From: Armillaria gallica | Lineage: Eukaryota; Basidiomycota; Agaricomycetes; Agaricales; Physalacriaceae | Direction: 5' to 3' | DNA: 64,000 nucleotides | NCBI GenBank assembly: GCA_037576215.1 | Contig: JBANDB010000014.1 | Location: 1,798,001-1,862,000, forward strand | Shown here: positions 1-9,994 of the stretch, in pieces | How positions within the stretch are numbered: position 1 is the first letter of the stretch | How the letters are laid out: each line of letters opens with the position of its first letter | Notes under the pieces: model-generated | Told to the model about the DNA's origin: nothing | What the model saw: only the letters and a program-made list of their open reading frames with translations | Database searches by the model: none | Position numbers and translations under genes: made by a program

Positions 1-46
1 GGGCGCTTTCGACTGCATGCCACTTCTTCACTCACCTCTCTACTAG

Positions 47-158
47 TAGTGCTGATTATCCTCCGGCCTGGGTTCGGAGGAGATATAAGGGTATTAAATT
101 CAAGACTGACTACGATGACGATGACAAGATGGATGTGGAGACAACAGACGAAGAATGA
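47..158 (+). CDS. 3'-terminal exon of an unidentified gene (partial)
   Basis: An open frame follows a pyrimidine-rich stretch and a TAG acceptor at 44-46 and runs to a TGA at 156-158. It encodes a basic stretch (PAWVRRRYKGIKFKTDY) followed by an acidic tail (DDDDKMDVETTDEE). The basic-then-acidic C-terminus looks like a genuine protein end rather than noise, but the rest of the gene lies outside the window and no family can be named. The acceptor could instead be the AG at 48-49. Confidence 0.45.
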
Positions 159-554
159 GGGGAAGGGGAGCTCTGATGGCTGGCATCTGCCATTACGTCG
201 AATAGCTGTTTCTCTCTCTTTTCATTCAGTCACTAATTGACCCCACATCGTTTTTAATCCTCGCATTGTCTCCTTTGTATAATTTGTGTTTTATTTACAT
301 GAACTCCTGCTATCATGCAATGTACAACCCTGTTAAAAATATTGCAGGCATCCATGCAGTTCTTGTCAATTTTATCTCTGGTGTTCTTAATTCTAGGCTT
401 TTCTTTCTTCTATCTCATGGCCAGGTTTGATTGACGACCGTCGCTTACTTGCTAAAGCATTCTTGGCGTAGAAGAGAGCTTCAAGTGTCCAAATATGGAT
501 CTCACAGATGTTGGTATTTCCAGAAAAATTGGAAGGCATTTAATTTGTATGAAG
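159..554. other. Intergenic 3' flank, no gene seen
   Basis: AT-rich sequence between the 3' end of the first gene (+) and the 3' end of the HET gene (-), so a convergent intergenic region. I see no open frame or repeat of note in it. Confidence 0.5.
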
Positions 555-2284
555 TTACGGAGTCATATTGGGACCAATGTCGAACTTGCGAACATGCCAA
601 GATTTGATAACCTTTTCAAAACAATGGCACAAGACAAGATTAGATGATCTGTGGTATCTACCAGGAGCGTGTTCTTGCACCAGTATCGCCAACAGGGTGT
701 ATGTTTGAATGTATCGTTGTAGGGTTGGTTGGCTTGAGTATGGGTTCGCAAGTGCCATCCCGACATACACCACGAAGGGTCGCGGACATGGAGACTGCAC
801 CAGCTCTCCTTCACCGTCCGGGTTCTCAGAGCAGACTTCCCAAGCAGTGCTGTCAAGAGCAGTAAAGAAGACTCGACGGACGGTATCGCAGACACAGTCC
901 TGTCCTTCTCGGTGACTTTGCCGACGATCTACGGGTTTCACGCATATAGCCTGGCTCGAGATAGTCAGGTACCCATCATCGTCCATACTGCCTTTCGGAG
1001 ATTCTTTCAGAGACCATCGTTCCAAAAATTCGTCGCCGCCCACTACCTCTGCCAAATCTCGCGTCACCCCATCCACCTCGATCTGAGCTTTCCCATCAAC
1101 GCGAGTGGTAGGAAATGCCGGGAAGGAAGATAGCTGCCTCTCCGGAGGAAGATTCATGGTTGCAATAAGCCAGCTCGCATTACCTCCTTTACGGAGGATC
1201 TCCTGCGCCAGAGCGATAGTCGCTCTGAGTCTGTCATGGCTACGGAATGCCTTGGGGTTGAGAGTGACGTCGAAAATCCCCATGATGGAAAAAACCATAT
1301 CTACTGGACGGGAAGACACACGCATCAAAGCGCTACGCCATACAGCATGTGGGATAGCATCGGGATCGCGCACAGAAGGCCATAGCGCTCCAAGGAGAGC
1401 AAGAGCGTGGCTAGGTGTACGGCCAAAGAGAATAGGCTTAATTTCAATACCCGATTCTTCTTCCTTATCCTGTGGTTCTCTATCTTCGTCCAGATGGAAA
1501 TATGTTTGTCCGCCCATGATTCCACCCAGATAGGGCAGTAGCAGATCCATGATGTTGGCGAGGGCGGACTCCCCCGTAACCACCTCCTCTAAATCTCCTG
1601 TGAAAGGTGTCGGGCCGATGAAGAACCCCGAGCCCCTGCGCCACCTGAAAAGGACAAGTGGGTCGTCGGGTGCCATCACCTCCTGCAGCGTCCAGCCCCG
1701 CTGGATCCACTCCGTCTCTTCATCGACGCAAACGAGACGTTGCAAGCCTCCAGGAAGTACCAAACACGGATCGCAGGCCTTATATATCCCATACATCCTC
1801 TGGATCTGCCATGCTTTATCATCGCGGCTTTGCTGTATGATGCAAAGCCTGTCAAGCCAAAGGAGTTTCGCTTTCTTCTGTAGCGAGGATTTGCAAACAT
1901 GATAAAGAACATCCATGCTTATAGGATCGCCATTCTCAGCTCCGAGAACGGAGAAAAACCCTCGTTGCTCCGGAAAAGAAGGATCGAAGGGCTTTCCTCG
2001 CCAGATGTATGATGCAGCGGAGTAAGACTCCTCTGGGAGCACGTCGAATTCGTGGATCACTAGGGTATTATGGCGAACATACTGGACACAATCGATTAGC
2101 CTGTATTTGCAAGGGATGCGCCTTTGTATGTGTTATTACCGCACGAGGTAACATCTACGCATGCACCCTGGAGAGATCCTAAGGGGATTGAATACACTGT
2201 AGTGTAGGCGCTAGTCATCGCAGTCGAGCAGTTGGTAGCAGGCATCCAGAAATCTATGCTCGGCATATCGGCAGACAGCGCCAT
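555..2284 (-). CDS. HET-domain (heterokaryon incompatibility-like) protein
   Basis: The main open frame (555-2060 and a little upstream) encodes a HET domain (PF06985 type). Visible signatures are YSAASYIWRG, LLWLDRLCIIQQSRDDKAWQ and the hallmark RGWTLQE. HET proteins take part in self/non-self recognition and regulated cell death in filamentous fungi, and basidiomycete genomes carry many of them. An N-terminal piece beginning MALSADMPSIDFWMP (ATG at 2284) is in another frame. An intron at about 2158-2082 (GTAGAT...CCAG, with a CTAAT branch-like site) joins the two in phase. Alternatively a one-base shift near 2100 would keep an RLIDCVQYV stretch. Without a transcript I cannot choose. Function in incompatibility is inferred from the domain only. 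Confidence 0.75.
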
Positions 2285-2452
2285 AAAGACGGTTTATTTG
2301 ATTGATTTTCGTGTGATTTTACACTAGTCTTATACTCAAAAGCGCTCCAAGTCCAAGGTTGATAAGGAAAACAGTAGAGGCGGTCGACCTCCCGGCCCCG
2401 ATAGTTCGCATAGCAGGCCAACTAGACCTGAACCGGTCCCTCTTCTTACGAG

Positions 2453-2493
2453 CCAAACCTCTCTAACGAGGTTCTCCTTGTTAGAGGGTTTGG
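2453..2493. repeat. Imperfect hairpin in intergenic DNA
   Basis: The arms CCAAACCTCTCTAAC and GTTAGAGGGTTTGG pair across a loop of 12 bases, with one bulged base. It lies in the stretch between the HET gene and the MBF1 duplication (2285-2702), which otherwise shows no gene. Role unknown. Confidence 0.5.
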
Positions 2494-2702
2494 TTACCAG
2501 GCTACGGGCCAACTAATGGGAACCATGGAAGCATTGATAAGTATGCTCGACCCAGAGGGACTTCAGACGCCAAATGGAGGGCTGCCCCGTTGATCGGGAA
2601 ATAGAGTAAGCTCCCCATATAATGTATTTTTTGAGCGACTTTATGATGTGTTCATTTCTATTTTAGATATTATACGGCCTCACCCGCATATGAACCGCTA
2701 CT

Positions 2703-3845
2703 AAAAGCATCTATTCAACAAAACATAACGACGAGCTCTACAGTCTACACAAAGGGGTGGGAGAGAACAAGATCATGACTTCTTGGGCCCTCCCAGTTTT
2801 TCCCCAATCCCGGTGCCTGCAAAGACGGACGCAGTCAGCAACGCGGAGTATGAGTCATCCTGAGCGCACATACCCCGAAGTTTTACACCAAGGGCCCGTT
2901 CGAGTTTGCCGAGGATCTGTGGATTGGGAATAGCCTTGCCCGATTCATAGTCCTGCAGTACGGAGGGCTTCTCGTTAATCTTCTGAGCAACATCCTTCTG
3001 CGAGAGTTTGAGATCCATGCGTGCGGTTTGCATAGCCTATTTGATGATATCAGTTCGGAGACTTGAGGGAGGAAAGACGGGACACGCACGCGACCGACAG
3101 ACGGAGGGATCTTTGAGGGAGGGGCGACCTCGTTTTCACGGTCAAGCTTTGCGATGCGCTGGTGGTCGGTGCCTGTGGATGATGATGAGGGCCGATAAGT
3201 GCGGCGGTGGAGGCATACGTACCCTGGTGCGCTTTGTTACCACCCGCTGTCGTCTTCTTGTCGGTGCCTACGACGGCGCCTGCTCTCCTGGCCTGTTTTG
3301 AAGTGTGAGTTCAATTCGCCGGAAGGTAATACTTGAACGCACAGCTAGAGGGAAAATTAGAAAAATGCGGGGAAAGTTGGGGTACACGCGTACGCACCAT
3401 TGAGGTCTGAATCTTTCTTGGTGACTTTGGCTACCTGTCTCTTGGAGCCGATAACCAATTTGGCGTCCCAGTCGTCGCTCATGATAGTGTGGTGGGTGGT
3501 GTAGATGGTGGTAGAAGGAGAGAATGAATGCGGTTCGTCACGGTCACATTGACTCAAGAGTCAAATTCGGCAACTTCGAGCAATTTCGGAGGCGAAGTTA
3601 CAAATCCTGTGCACTGCTTTTTATGGAAGTCCTCTTGCCTATTATAATGCCCTCAAAATAAATCACCCTCCTTGAAGCTGTTGATCCAACAAAAAGTCTA
3701 GAGCAATGAGGCTGCCGCTTGCGTGATGCCTGTTGTCGTGAGCCATGCATTTAATGCTGATGCCGGTAGTTGAGCCTTATTTCGGGCTCAATTACCGAAG
3801 TAAGCATAATAATCACCTTCAGTGGGAGCTAGACCCATTGTACTT
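2703..3845. repeat. Segmental duplication M, copy 1 (MBF1 block)
   Basis: This block matches 7817-8840 almost base for base, from the shared AAAAGCATCTATTCAAC at the left to CATTGTACTT at the right. Copy 2 lacks about 120 bases of the MBF1 5' flank and six bases in exon 1. The two copies are in direct orientation and flank the tetraspanin-BMT2 block. Confidence 0.85.
2773..3482 (-). CDS. MBF1: Multiprotein bridging factor 1 (copy a)
   Basis: Transcriptional coactivator that bridges bZIP-type activators and TBP; in yeast it also limits frameshifting on collided ribosomes. Five exons are readable. Exon 1 begins [20 protein letters not shown] (ATG at 3482-3480). Next come a core with [26 protein letters not shown] sequence and [18 protein letters not shown]. 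Then comes the Cro/C1-type helix-turn-helix ([20 protein letters not shown]), and a last exon [14 protein letters not shown]. Introns have GT-AG ends, for example GTATGT...TTTGCAG before the last exon. The exon 1/exon 2 junction is ambiguous: the obvious donor after SDLN leaves the next exon out of phase, so a shifted donor (GTACGC) or acceptor must be used. Both paralogues share this feature. Domain assignment is very secure. Confidence 0.9.
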
Positions 3846-3898
3846 TGCCCCTATGGCAGGTCCTAGTCCGGCCCCTCGCACGTGGCCATGGCAACCAC

Positions 3899-3904
3899 TA
3901 TAAA
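3899..3904 (+). promoter_or_regulatory. TATA box candidate of tetraspanin copy a
   Basis: TATAAA in a CCACTATAAACACC context, about 330 bases upstream of the tetraspanin ATG. The same sequence is kept in the second copy near 30788. The stretch 3846-4229 is otherwise a pyrimidine-rich leader. Confidence 0.4.
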
Positions 3905-4229
3905 CACCATCAGCCTTGCATAGGTAATCAAACGATCATTTCCGTCCGTGGGAGACGTTGGCAAGTATCACCTCTTTCCTTCCTTCTCTTCGTTCTAGGC
4001 AGGCTTACCGTCCTTGCCTTTGCAGTTCTGCGAGACGTTGACCGTCCTTTCCTTCATTTTATTTCTCCTTCAACACTTCGCCTGGTGCTACAGCCACCTC
4101 TGTATCTTTACCTTTCCTGTTCCTCTCTGGAAGAGCCGTTCTTTTCAACACATTCTCTGGTGCGTCTTCTCTTGAATACCCGTTTGCCACCCATTCATTG
4201 GCTATGATAGCCTTTAGCAAACAATCACA

Positions 4230-5174
4230 ATGGTGTCCAGAAAGCTGATGGGTGTGTGGGCCTGTCTCGACGTCTGTCTTCTTGCGGCCGGCGCTGTCTC
4301 ACTCGCACTCTCCCTCGTATGGCGAGCACCCAACATTCTGATGAACATGGTTCTCTCGAATTCCGATCTGACGGGTACGTCGCTGCCCCACATTTCTTGC
4401 CGAAACCCTAACCCTACTGCTCAGCCGGCACTGTCCTCGCGGTTGCCCTGCTCGTCACCTTTGCCATCTCCATCGCAGCCGTCGTCCAGCGAAACCACGT
4501 TACCATCGGTTTTGTTATCCTCAACTATGCCTTGGTGCTCGATGCGCTAGGTATCATAGTCATCGGTTCTTTCGTCTGGTTCTTTACCTTACACGAACGG
4601 GCCAATTTCCATGACGTTTGGATTCGACAAAGCGCTGCCAATAGGATCAGTCTCCAAGACCAGGTCAATTCACTACATTTCTCTAAATGTACATCTCTGA
4701 CGTCCCTGTAGTTCAACTGCTGCGGTTACTTCAACGCCACTGACAATCAAGAAATCGGTGGCAATCACTGTACCCAGTCTCAGGTCGATTTCCTCAACAC
4801 CCTTGATGCAGCTGCCGACAACAATGCCAAGTTCTTCTGTGTTACCCCCATTACTGCCTTTGCGGATATGACTCTTAATAATATATTCACGTATGTCCCT
4901 TTTGTTCCACTCTTTCCGGCGCTGACTAGTTTCCTCTTACAGAACTGTACGGACATGGCCGTGATTGCGTATATCCGCCCCATTGCTAACTATTGTCTAG
5001 GTTTACGGCTTCATGGCGATCGTGCTCTGTCTCCTGCTCGCGTCTTTATGTGTTATAAACAAGGTCAGCACATCGTTGTCTTACATTTTCTTGGTACTCA
5101 TATTGTCACAGAGGAAGGAAGAGGAACGTTTCAACAAGATCGATGCGAAGCGCGGAGGAACAGGATTCGTTTGA
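4230..5174 (+). CDS. Tetraspanin-like membrane protein (intact copy)
   Basis: Four-helix membrane protein of the fungal tetraspanin type. Exon 1 starts MVSRKLMGVWACLDVCLLAA (helix 1). After intron 1 (from GTACGTCG at about 4374 to CAG at 4426) helices 2 and 3 follow (TVLAVALLVTFAISIAAVV; GIIVIGSFVWFF). The large loop has the diagnostic CCG motif (FNCCGYFNATDN) with further Cys residues (NHCTQ, KFFCVT, QNCTDM). Helix 4 is VYGFMAIVLCLLLASLCVI, then a charged tail KRKEEERFNKIDAKRGGTGFV. About six exons; the exon before helix 4 is uncertain. Fungal tetraspanins such as PLS1 and TSP2 act at the plasma membrane in cell-surface organisation; which subtype this is cannot be told. It is the only intact copy here, the other being split. 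Confidence 0.8.
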
Positions 5175-5468
5175 GATGAACCACTCGACCACCCGTTACA
5201 ACTTAGAAAGCGCCCAAATTTTTTCTATTCTATGTGGTTTCTTACAATTCTCTCCCTTTATTCTTCCTCTTTTCCTTTCGTTGTTGTTAGATGTTATACC
5301 GAAGTATTATCGTGCGGGTAAACATTCACCTTCTTGTATAAATCCTTCGGCGCCGTTGTTTTTGTTTTGTGCACAAGTAGTGAATATAAATGCTACTGTT
5401 GAGATCGCTTTTGCTGATCGACATTTCAATTAAAATTCGCACCCTTCTTCCGGCCTTGATGTGGATCT

Positions 5469-6474
5469 ATGCCCAAAGCTCGTAAGAGAAAAGTACCCGT
5501 CACTGCTACTAGCACTGCATCAGGAAATGCCTCGTCGAGCAAGCCCCAGGCGAGCCGGACAGTCATTCGACAGTTTCACGTCCTGTTGAAACAACAAGCC
5601 CAGATAAAGGATGCTCAGAAACTGGCGGAAATTCAGCGTCAAATCGATGAGCTCGGGGGGATTGAGTGTTACCAGAGCATGTCGGCTATTGGGCAGGGTA
5701 AAGATAGAGGAGGGGGTAGCGAGAAGGTGCTCATTGGGTGGCTGAAGGAACTAGGACGGGAAGAGAAAAAACTCAAGTATGTTGTCAGTTTCTCTCAAAT
5801 ACCAAGGCGGTGCTCTTATCTTTCCCAAGATTACTTGAAGTAGGGTGAATACAATCACCCATTCCTCTCTAGGTTCTAGACTGATATTCTGGCAGCGCAC
5901 TCCTCCCGGATAACTACAAGTCTTGTTCCTCGTGGATCGATGCGACGCCCATGGACCTGCACTCCCGCCATCCCTCTATCATTGAACAGGATTTCCTGCT
6001 CGTGGACGAAGAAGAGAACCGCGAGAAATGGGATGTTATCAGCTTGAGCCTCGTTCTCAACTTTGTTCCAAGGCCAGAAGACCGGGGTGAGTGTGTCCGT
6101 TACGTTCATCAAGTGTGTTCTCACTGCTGCTCTAATTAGGTCGTATGCTGCGTCTGGCCCATAGCATGCTTCCGCATGGGGGGAAACTCTTTCTAGCGGT
6201 AGGCTCCTCTGCCTTCAACCCGAATACTAAAATTTATGCATCTTAGCTTCCCCTCCCGTGTGTAACCAATTCGCGCTACTTGGACTTTGACCGCCTCCGA
6301 GATATCATGCGGGCCGTCGGTTTCGTGGAAGTCAAGCAGAGATGGAAAGAAACAGGGAAGATGGCTTATTGGTTGTACACAAAGGAGCATCCCGTGCCAG
6401 CAACGCAGGACGCTTTCACAAAAAAGTCAGTCTTGCGGCAGGGAAATCGGAATAATTTCTGCGTGTTGTTGTAA
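5469..6474 (+). CDS. BMT2: 25S rRNA adenine-N1 methyltransferase Bmt2 (copy a)
   Basis: SAM-dependent nucleolar methyltransferase; in yeast Bmt2 makes m1A2142 in 25S rRNA. The N-terminus is basic (MPKARKRKVPVTATS). Then come YQSMSAIGQGKDRGGGSEKV, the SAM-binding LLEVGALLPDNY, the conserved DVISLSLVLNFVPRPEDRG, a strand ending KLFLALPLPC, and MAYWLYTKEH near the end. Exon 2 is a 15-nt microexon (5830-5844) encoding LLEV, between introns 5777-5829 and 5845-5895. Further introns follow PEDRG and precede LPLPCV. Joining these gives an uninterrupted frame ending NNFCVLL. The copy at 46359 is equally intact. Confidence 0.88.
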
Positions 6475-6501
6475 AAATCCGTGTTTCTATCGTACAAAGT
6501 G

Positions 6502-6943
6502 TCATGTCCGCTGTGCCAGCGTCTTCTTTAACAGCAAATTTCGCTTCTCCAGCGTCTCCACCTTGGTCTGTGCCGTCTGGGCCTTGTTCAGAAGATATCT
6601 TGCCCGCTGTGAAAGCACCGATAACGAGCTGAAATTGGACCAGAAACTCGTATCCGCTCCCATGTCTTTGAGTGTGGAGAGCTCTTGTTCGTACGCCTTG
6701 ATGTTGGTTTCAGCAGTGGCGATGACTTTCTCGTTGAACGCCAGATCCTGAGTCGCCTGGAAGATGGCGTCTATGAAAGAAGGTGAGAATCCATACGAAG
6801 ATGGGTAGACTAAAGAAATATTACCCTTCTCTAAGCGCTGGAATACCCATTTGAAGATAGGTTTGCCCGGCTTGATGGTGGATAGGCGACTTATTAACAT
6901 CTATGTAAATCATGCTATTCCTGAAAGGGCAAGCAGAGTTAAT
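6502..6943 (-). pseudogene. Truncated 3' end of YME2 (duplicate fragment)
   Basis: Encodes only the C-terminal part found in the full YME2 at 47403-50629: RPGKPIFKWVFQRLEK-type sequence, an intron, then DAIFQATQDLAFNEKV, TLKDMGADTSFWSNF and the final KKTLAQRT. Homology with the complete gene ends at about 6943, so the AAA-type ATPase and membrane parts are absent. It is a by-product of the segmental duplication and cannot make a working Yme2. Confidence 0.85.
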
Positions 6944-7182
6944 AGTCCTCGAGATATCGAAGCGCGAAATCTTGGAAACCACGCCGCATATCCTGTTCAG
7001 GGGATTTGTCGTCCAGATATTGAGGAGAAAGAAGAAAGACGGTCGGTCCGAAGGAGAAAGGTATAGAGCCACGTGATGAAGGATCGTCTTTCTTCTTTCT
7101 CCTCAATATCTGGACGACAAATCCCCTGAACAGGATATGCGACGTGGTTTCCAAGATTTCGCGCTTCGATATCTTGAGGACT
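6944..7182. repeat. Large palindrome at duplication breakpoint
   Basis: Two 98-bp arms (6944-7041 and 7085-7182) are reverse complements with only about two mismatches, separated by 43 bases. The left arm starts at the exact end of the YME2-fragment homology. It may be a fold-back scar of the rearrangement. Confidence 0.85.
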
Positions 7183-7816
7183 CGACGTTCTTGACGACTA
7201 GTACCTTTGTTGCTTGGTCTTTGCCTTTGGTTTCCGACATTTGGGTGGAAAGTCATCTTTTCTTCCCAACGAAACACAGCTCCACTTTCATATTGAAGGG
7301 CATCATGGAGAATCTCCTTGTCTCCGAAGTGCTGTTTTTTTGTGTGTTCGTCTATATTTCGTCTCTGGCATGCATTCTGGGCCTCCTGGATCTCTCCTAG
7401 AATCTGTTAAAACGAGTAGCCCGAGTAACACCATAGTCAAGCGTTCACCTACAACCATCCAGCTATGTCCCATCCTGACCAGTCTCAGAGCCATCATCGA
7501 GCCATCTCCCGTCCTCCCCAGCCTCAGAGCGCATTGTATCAGTATGGACATCCTACTAAGAAAATGCCTGGTACTACAGCGAACTCTCTTCAACGTAAGC
7601 AAGGATAGACTTACCGACTTGCGCGCATTGATATCGACATCGGTAATGCAGCAACGTATTGTTTACCTGGTCTTGATGTTGGACAACCCCTACCCAACCC
7701 TTGCCATCCAGCTCCTCCTTGACGAAGGATCGGCGATACTACTTCGTGATGAGCAGCATGCAGGTGTCATCTTGTATGAATAGTCGTAAATATGCAATCT
7801 GGAGGGTGACAAGATG
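7183..7816. other. No firm gene; possible Pro/Gln-rich exon
   Basis: Part of the first 100 bases continues the right palindrome arm's own context. At about 7461-7600 one frame reads MSHPDQSQSHHRAISRPPQP and on towards KKMPGTTANSLQ before GTAAGC, which would make a plausible first exon. A downstream stretch reads RLARIDIDIGNAATYCLPG before stops. I cannot assemble a gene or name a family; it may be a decayed fragment. Confidence 0.3.
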
Positions 7817-8840
7817 AAAAGCATCTATTCAACAAAACATAACGACGAGCTCTACAGTCTACACAAAGGGGTGGGAGAGAACAAGATCATGACTTCTTGG
7901 GCCCTCCCAGTTTTTCCCCAATCCCGGTGCCTGCAAGAGGGACGCCGTCAGCAACGCGGAGTATGAGTCATCCTGAGAGCACATACCCCGAAGTTTTACA
8001 CCAAGGGCCCGTTCGAGTTTGCCGAGGATCTGTGGATTCGGAATGGCCTTGCCCGATTCATAGTCCTGCAGTACGGAGGGCTTCTCGTTAATCTTCTGAG
8101 CAACATCCTTCTGCGAGAGTTTGAGATCCATTCGTGCGGTTTGCATAGCCTATTTGATGATATCAGTTTGGAAGACTTGAGGGAGGAAAGACGGGGCACG
8201 CACGCGACCGACAGACGGAGGGATCTTTGAGGGAGGGGCGACTTCGTTTTCACGGTCGAGCTTTGCGATGCGCTGGTGGTCGGTGCCTGTGGATAATGAT
8301 GAGGCCGATAAGTGTGACGGTGGAGGCATACGTACCCTGGTGCGCTTTGTTACCACCCGCTGTCATCTTCTTGTAGGTGCCTACGACGGCGCCTGCTCTC
8401 CTGGCCTGTTTTGAAGTGTGTGTCCAACTCGCCGGAATGTGATACTTGGACGCACAGCTAGAGAGAAAATTAGAAAATGCGGGGAAATTTGGGGTACACG
8501 CGTACGCACCATTGAGGTCTGAATCCTTCTTGGTGACTTTGGCTCTCTTGGAGCCGATAACCCATTTGGCATCCCAATAGTCGCTCATGATAGTGTGGTG
8601 GGTGGTGTAGATGGTGGTAGAAGGAGAGACCTATTATGGGGTCCTCAAAATAAATCACCCTCCTTGAAGCTGTTGATCCAACAAAAAGTCTACAGCAATG
8701 AGGCTGCCGCCTGCGTGATGCATGTTGTCGTGAGCCATGCATTTAGCGCTGATACCGGTAGTTCATGCCTTATTTCGGGCTCAATTACCGAAGTAAGCAT
8801 AATAACTACCTTCAGTGGGTGCTAAACCCTCATTGTACTT
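7817..8840. repeat. Segmental duplication M, copy 2 (MBF1 block)
   Basis: Direct repeat of 2703-3845. It differs by scattered substitutions, a loss of about 120 bases in the MBF1 5' flank and a six-base loss in exon 1. Confidence 0.85.
7887..8588 (-). CDS. MBF1: Multiprotein bridging factor 1 (copy b)
   Basis: Second MBF1 with the same five-exon layout as the copy at 2773-3482. Exon 1 reads [18 protein letters not shown]. Compared with copy a it has Asp-to-Tyr and Leu-to-Trp changes and a two-residue in-frame loss. The middle exon has [16 protein letters not shown] where copy a has [10 protein letters not shown]. The helix-turn-helix exon is unchanged, and the last intron ends CTCTTGCAG before [14 protein letters not shown]. 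No disabling change is visible, so it may be expressed. Loss of part of the upstream region could change its regulation. Confidence 0.85.
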
Positions 8841-8900
8841 ACCCTGCCCCTATTAGGCCCTATGGCGGTTTACCGACCAATCCACTGGGTTCCCACGGCC

Positions 8901-9170
8901 AGTTAACTGCCATGCCGTCCCATGCCGAGCAGTTAACTGCCACTTCCTTATAGGGAATGCGAGTTCGTTAGCTGCTCCCGGGCTCAATTTGTGGATGTGG
9001 GCCTCGATAATCAGTACTTTATATCTAATACATGATTATAATACTTGAGAGGTCTTCTCATCAGAGTTTATTTCCTCGCTGGTGAGAAATAGACATCGGG
9101 CAGTTAACTGCCATGCTTCGTCAGCCAAGTTAACTGCCATCGGTCCGATCCGGTCCGACAGTTAACTGCC
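8901..9170. repeat. Five dispersed AGTTAACTGCC palindromic motifs
   Basis: AGTTAACTGCC occurs at 8901, 8931, 9102, 9128 and 9160. The copy at 9100-9113 is the perfect 14-bp palindrome GGCAGTTAACTGCC. No gene is seen in 8841-9492, so the motifs sit in intergenic DNA between the MBF1 copy b promoter and Ty3-A. Confidence 0.7.
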
Positions 9171-9492
9171 GTTTGGCTCGTCGACGTTCACTGTGTTCTC
9201 TCTCTTGCCCTGTTTACATCAACATAAACAGAAAAATAAGTGATATACTTAGGATGGTCTCTTATTAGTTTCCTCTAATAAATGCTCTCATTTTGCTCAT
9301 GTCTGACCACCCTAGTAGTCCTCAGAGCCGCCTGCATTCACTGCTTCCATTGGTCCAGGATCATGAATTTGAAGCCTTCAGTTTCAAGAGAAAGTATTTA
9401 TGAGAATAGGTCCAACTCTTCCAATAATTAAGATAGCGTACTCATCATAAATCTGAGTATTGGTCTTCCAATAGTCTCTCAAGTCTCTCAGA

Positions 9493-9753
9493 TGAAAGTG
9501 CGTTCTAGTTGAGAATGTGACACTCAGAACGAAACGGGAAATAATGAGATCAACATGCGTCAATTGAAACGGTAGATAAGAACACTAGCGAGAGGAGGGA
9601 AAAAAGGAGGGAGGAAGATGGAGATATGGTAGCAAAAGGTGGGGGCCCAAATGTTGGGGTAACTATATATATATATGTCCACAGAATCTAAGTAGATAAG
9701 ATCAATTAGTATTAGTCAGCTGTAATCAGTATGTAGTAAGTGCTAGGCTTACA
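9493..9753 (-). repeat. 3' LTR of Ty3-A
   Basis: A 261-bp repeat matching 29397-29655, from TGAAAGTG to GGCTTACA on the plus strand. It contains a TATATATA run and is bordered on the left by the target duplicate TCAGA. Confidence 0.88.
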
Positions 9754-9994
9754 CTCTCCCCACATCTGAAAGAAAACCAGGGAGCAGTATGAAAACAAAG
9801 TCCAAAGAAAAAGGAATATGGTCAACATCAACAGGGAGGCATTAAAAACCTGGTGGGAAAAAAGCCATGCCCTAATCCTCAGCCAGATCATCAGAACACG
9901 ACTCCCATTTGTCGAGTGCAATGTTGTCCTTCAGTCCCAGTCCAGGCAACCAAGTGTTGTGGCTGCTATCATAGTTTTTCCAACATACAAGGTA

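Larger units (their letters stand above)
3850..6943. repeat. Segmental duplication T, copy 1 (tetraspanin-BMT2-YME2 end)
   Basis: This block matches two separated pieces: 30738-31241 and 45256 to about 47850. The split is caused by the Crypton insertion in copy 2. The homology stops abruptly at about 6943, immediately before a long palindrome. YME2 is complete only beside copy 2, so copy 1 is probably the derived one. Confidence 0.85.

Noticed and set aside
4380..4426. Telomere-like CCCTAACCCTA in tetraspanin intron 1, again near 45290-45310
   Set aside because: Only about one and a half units, inside an intron acceptor region and duplicated with it. Not evidence of an interstitial telomere.
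6939..7277. Minus-strand ORF of 112 codons across the palindrome
   Set aside because: It is an artefact of the inverted arms; the same peptide-like text appears on both strands.
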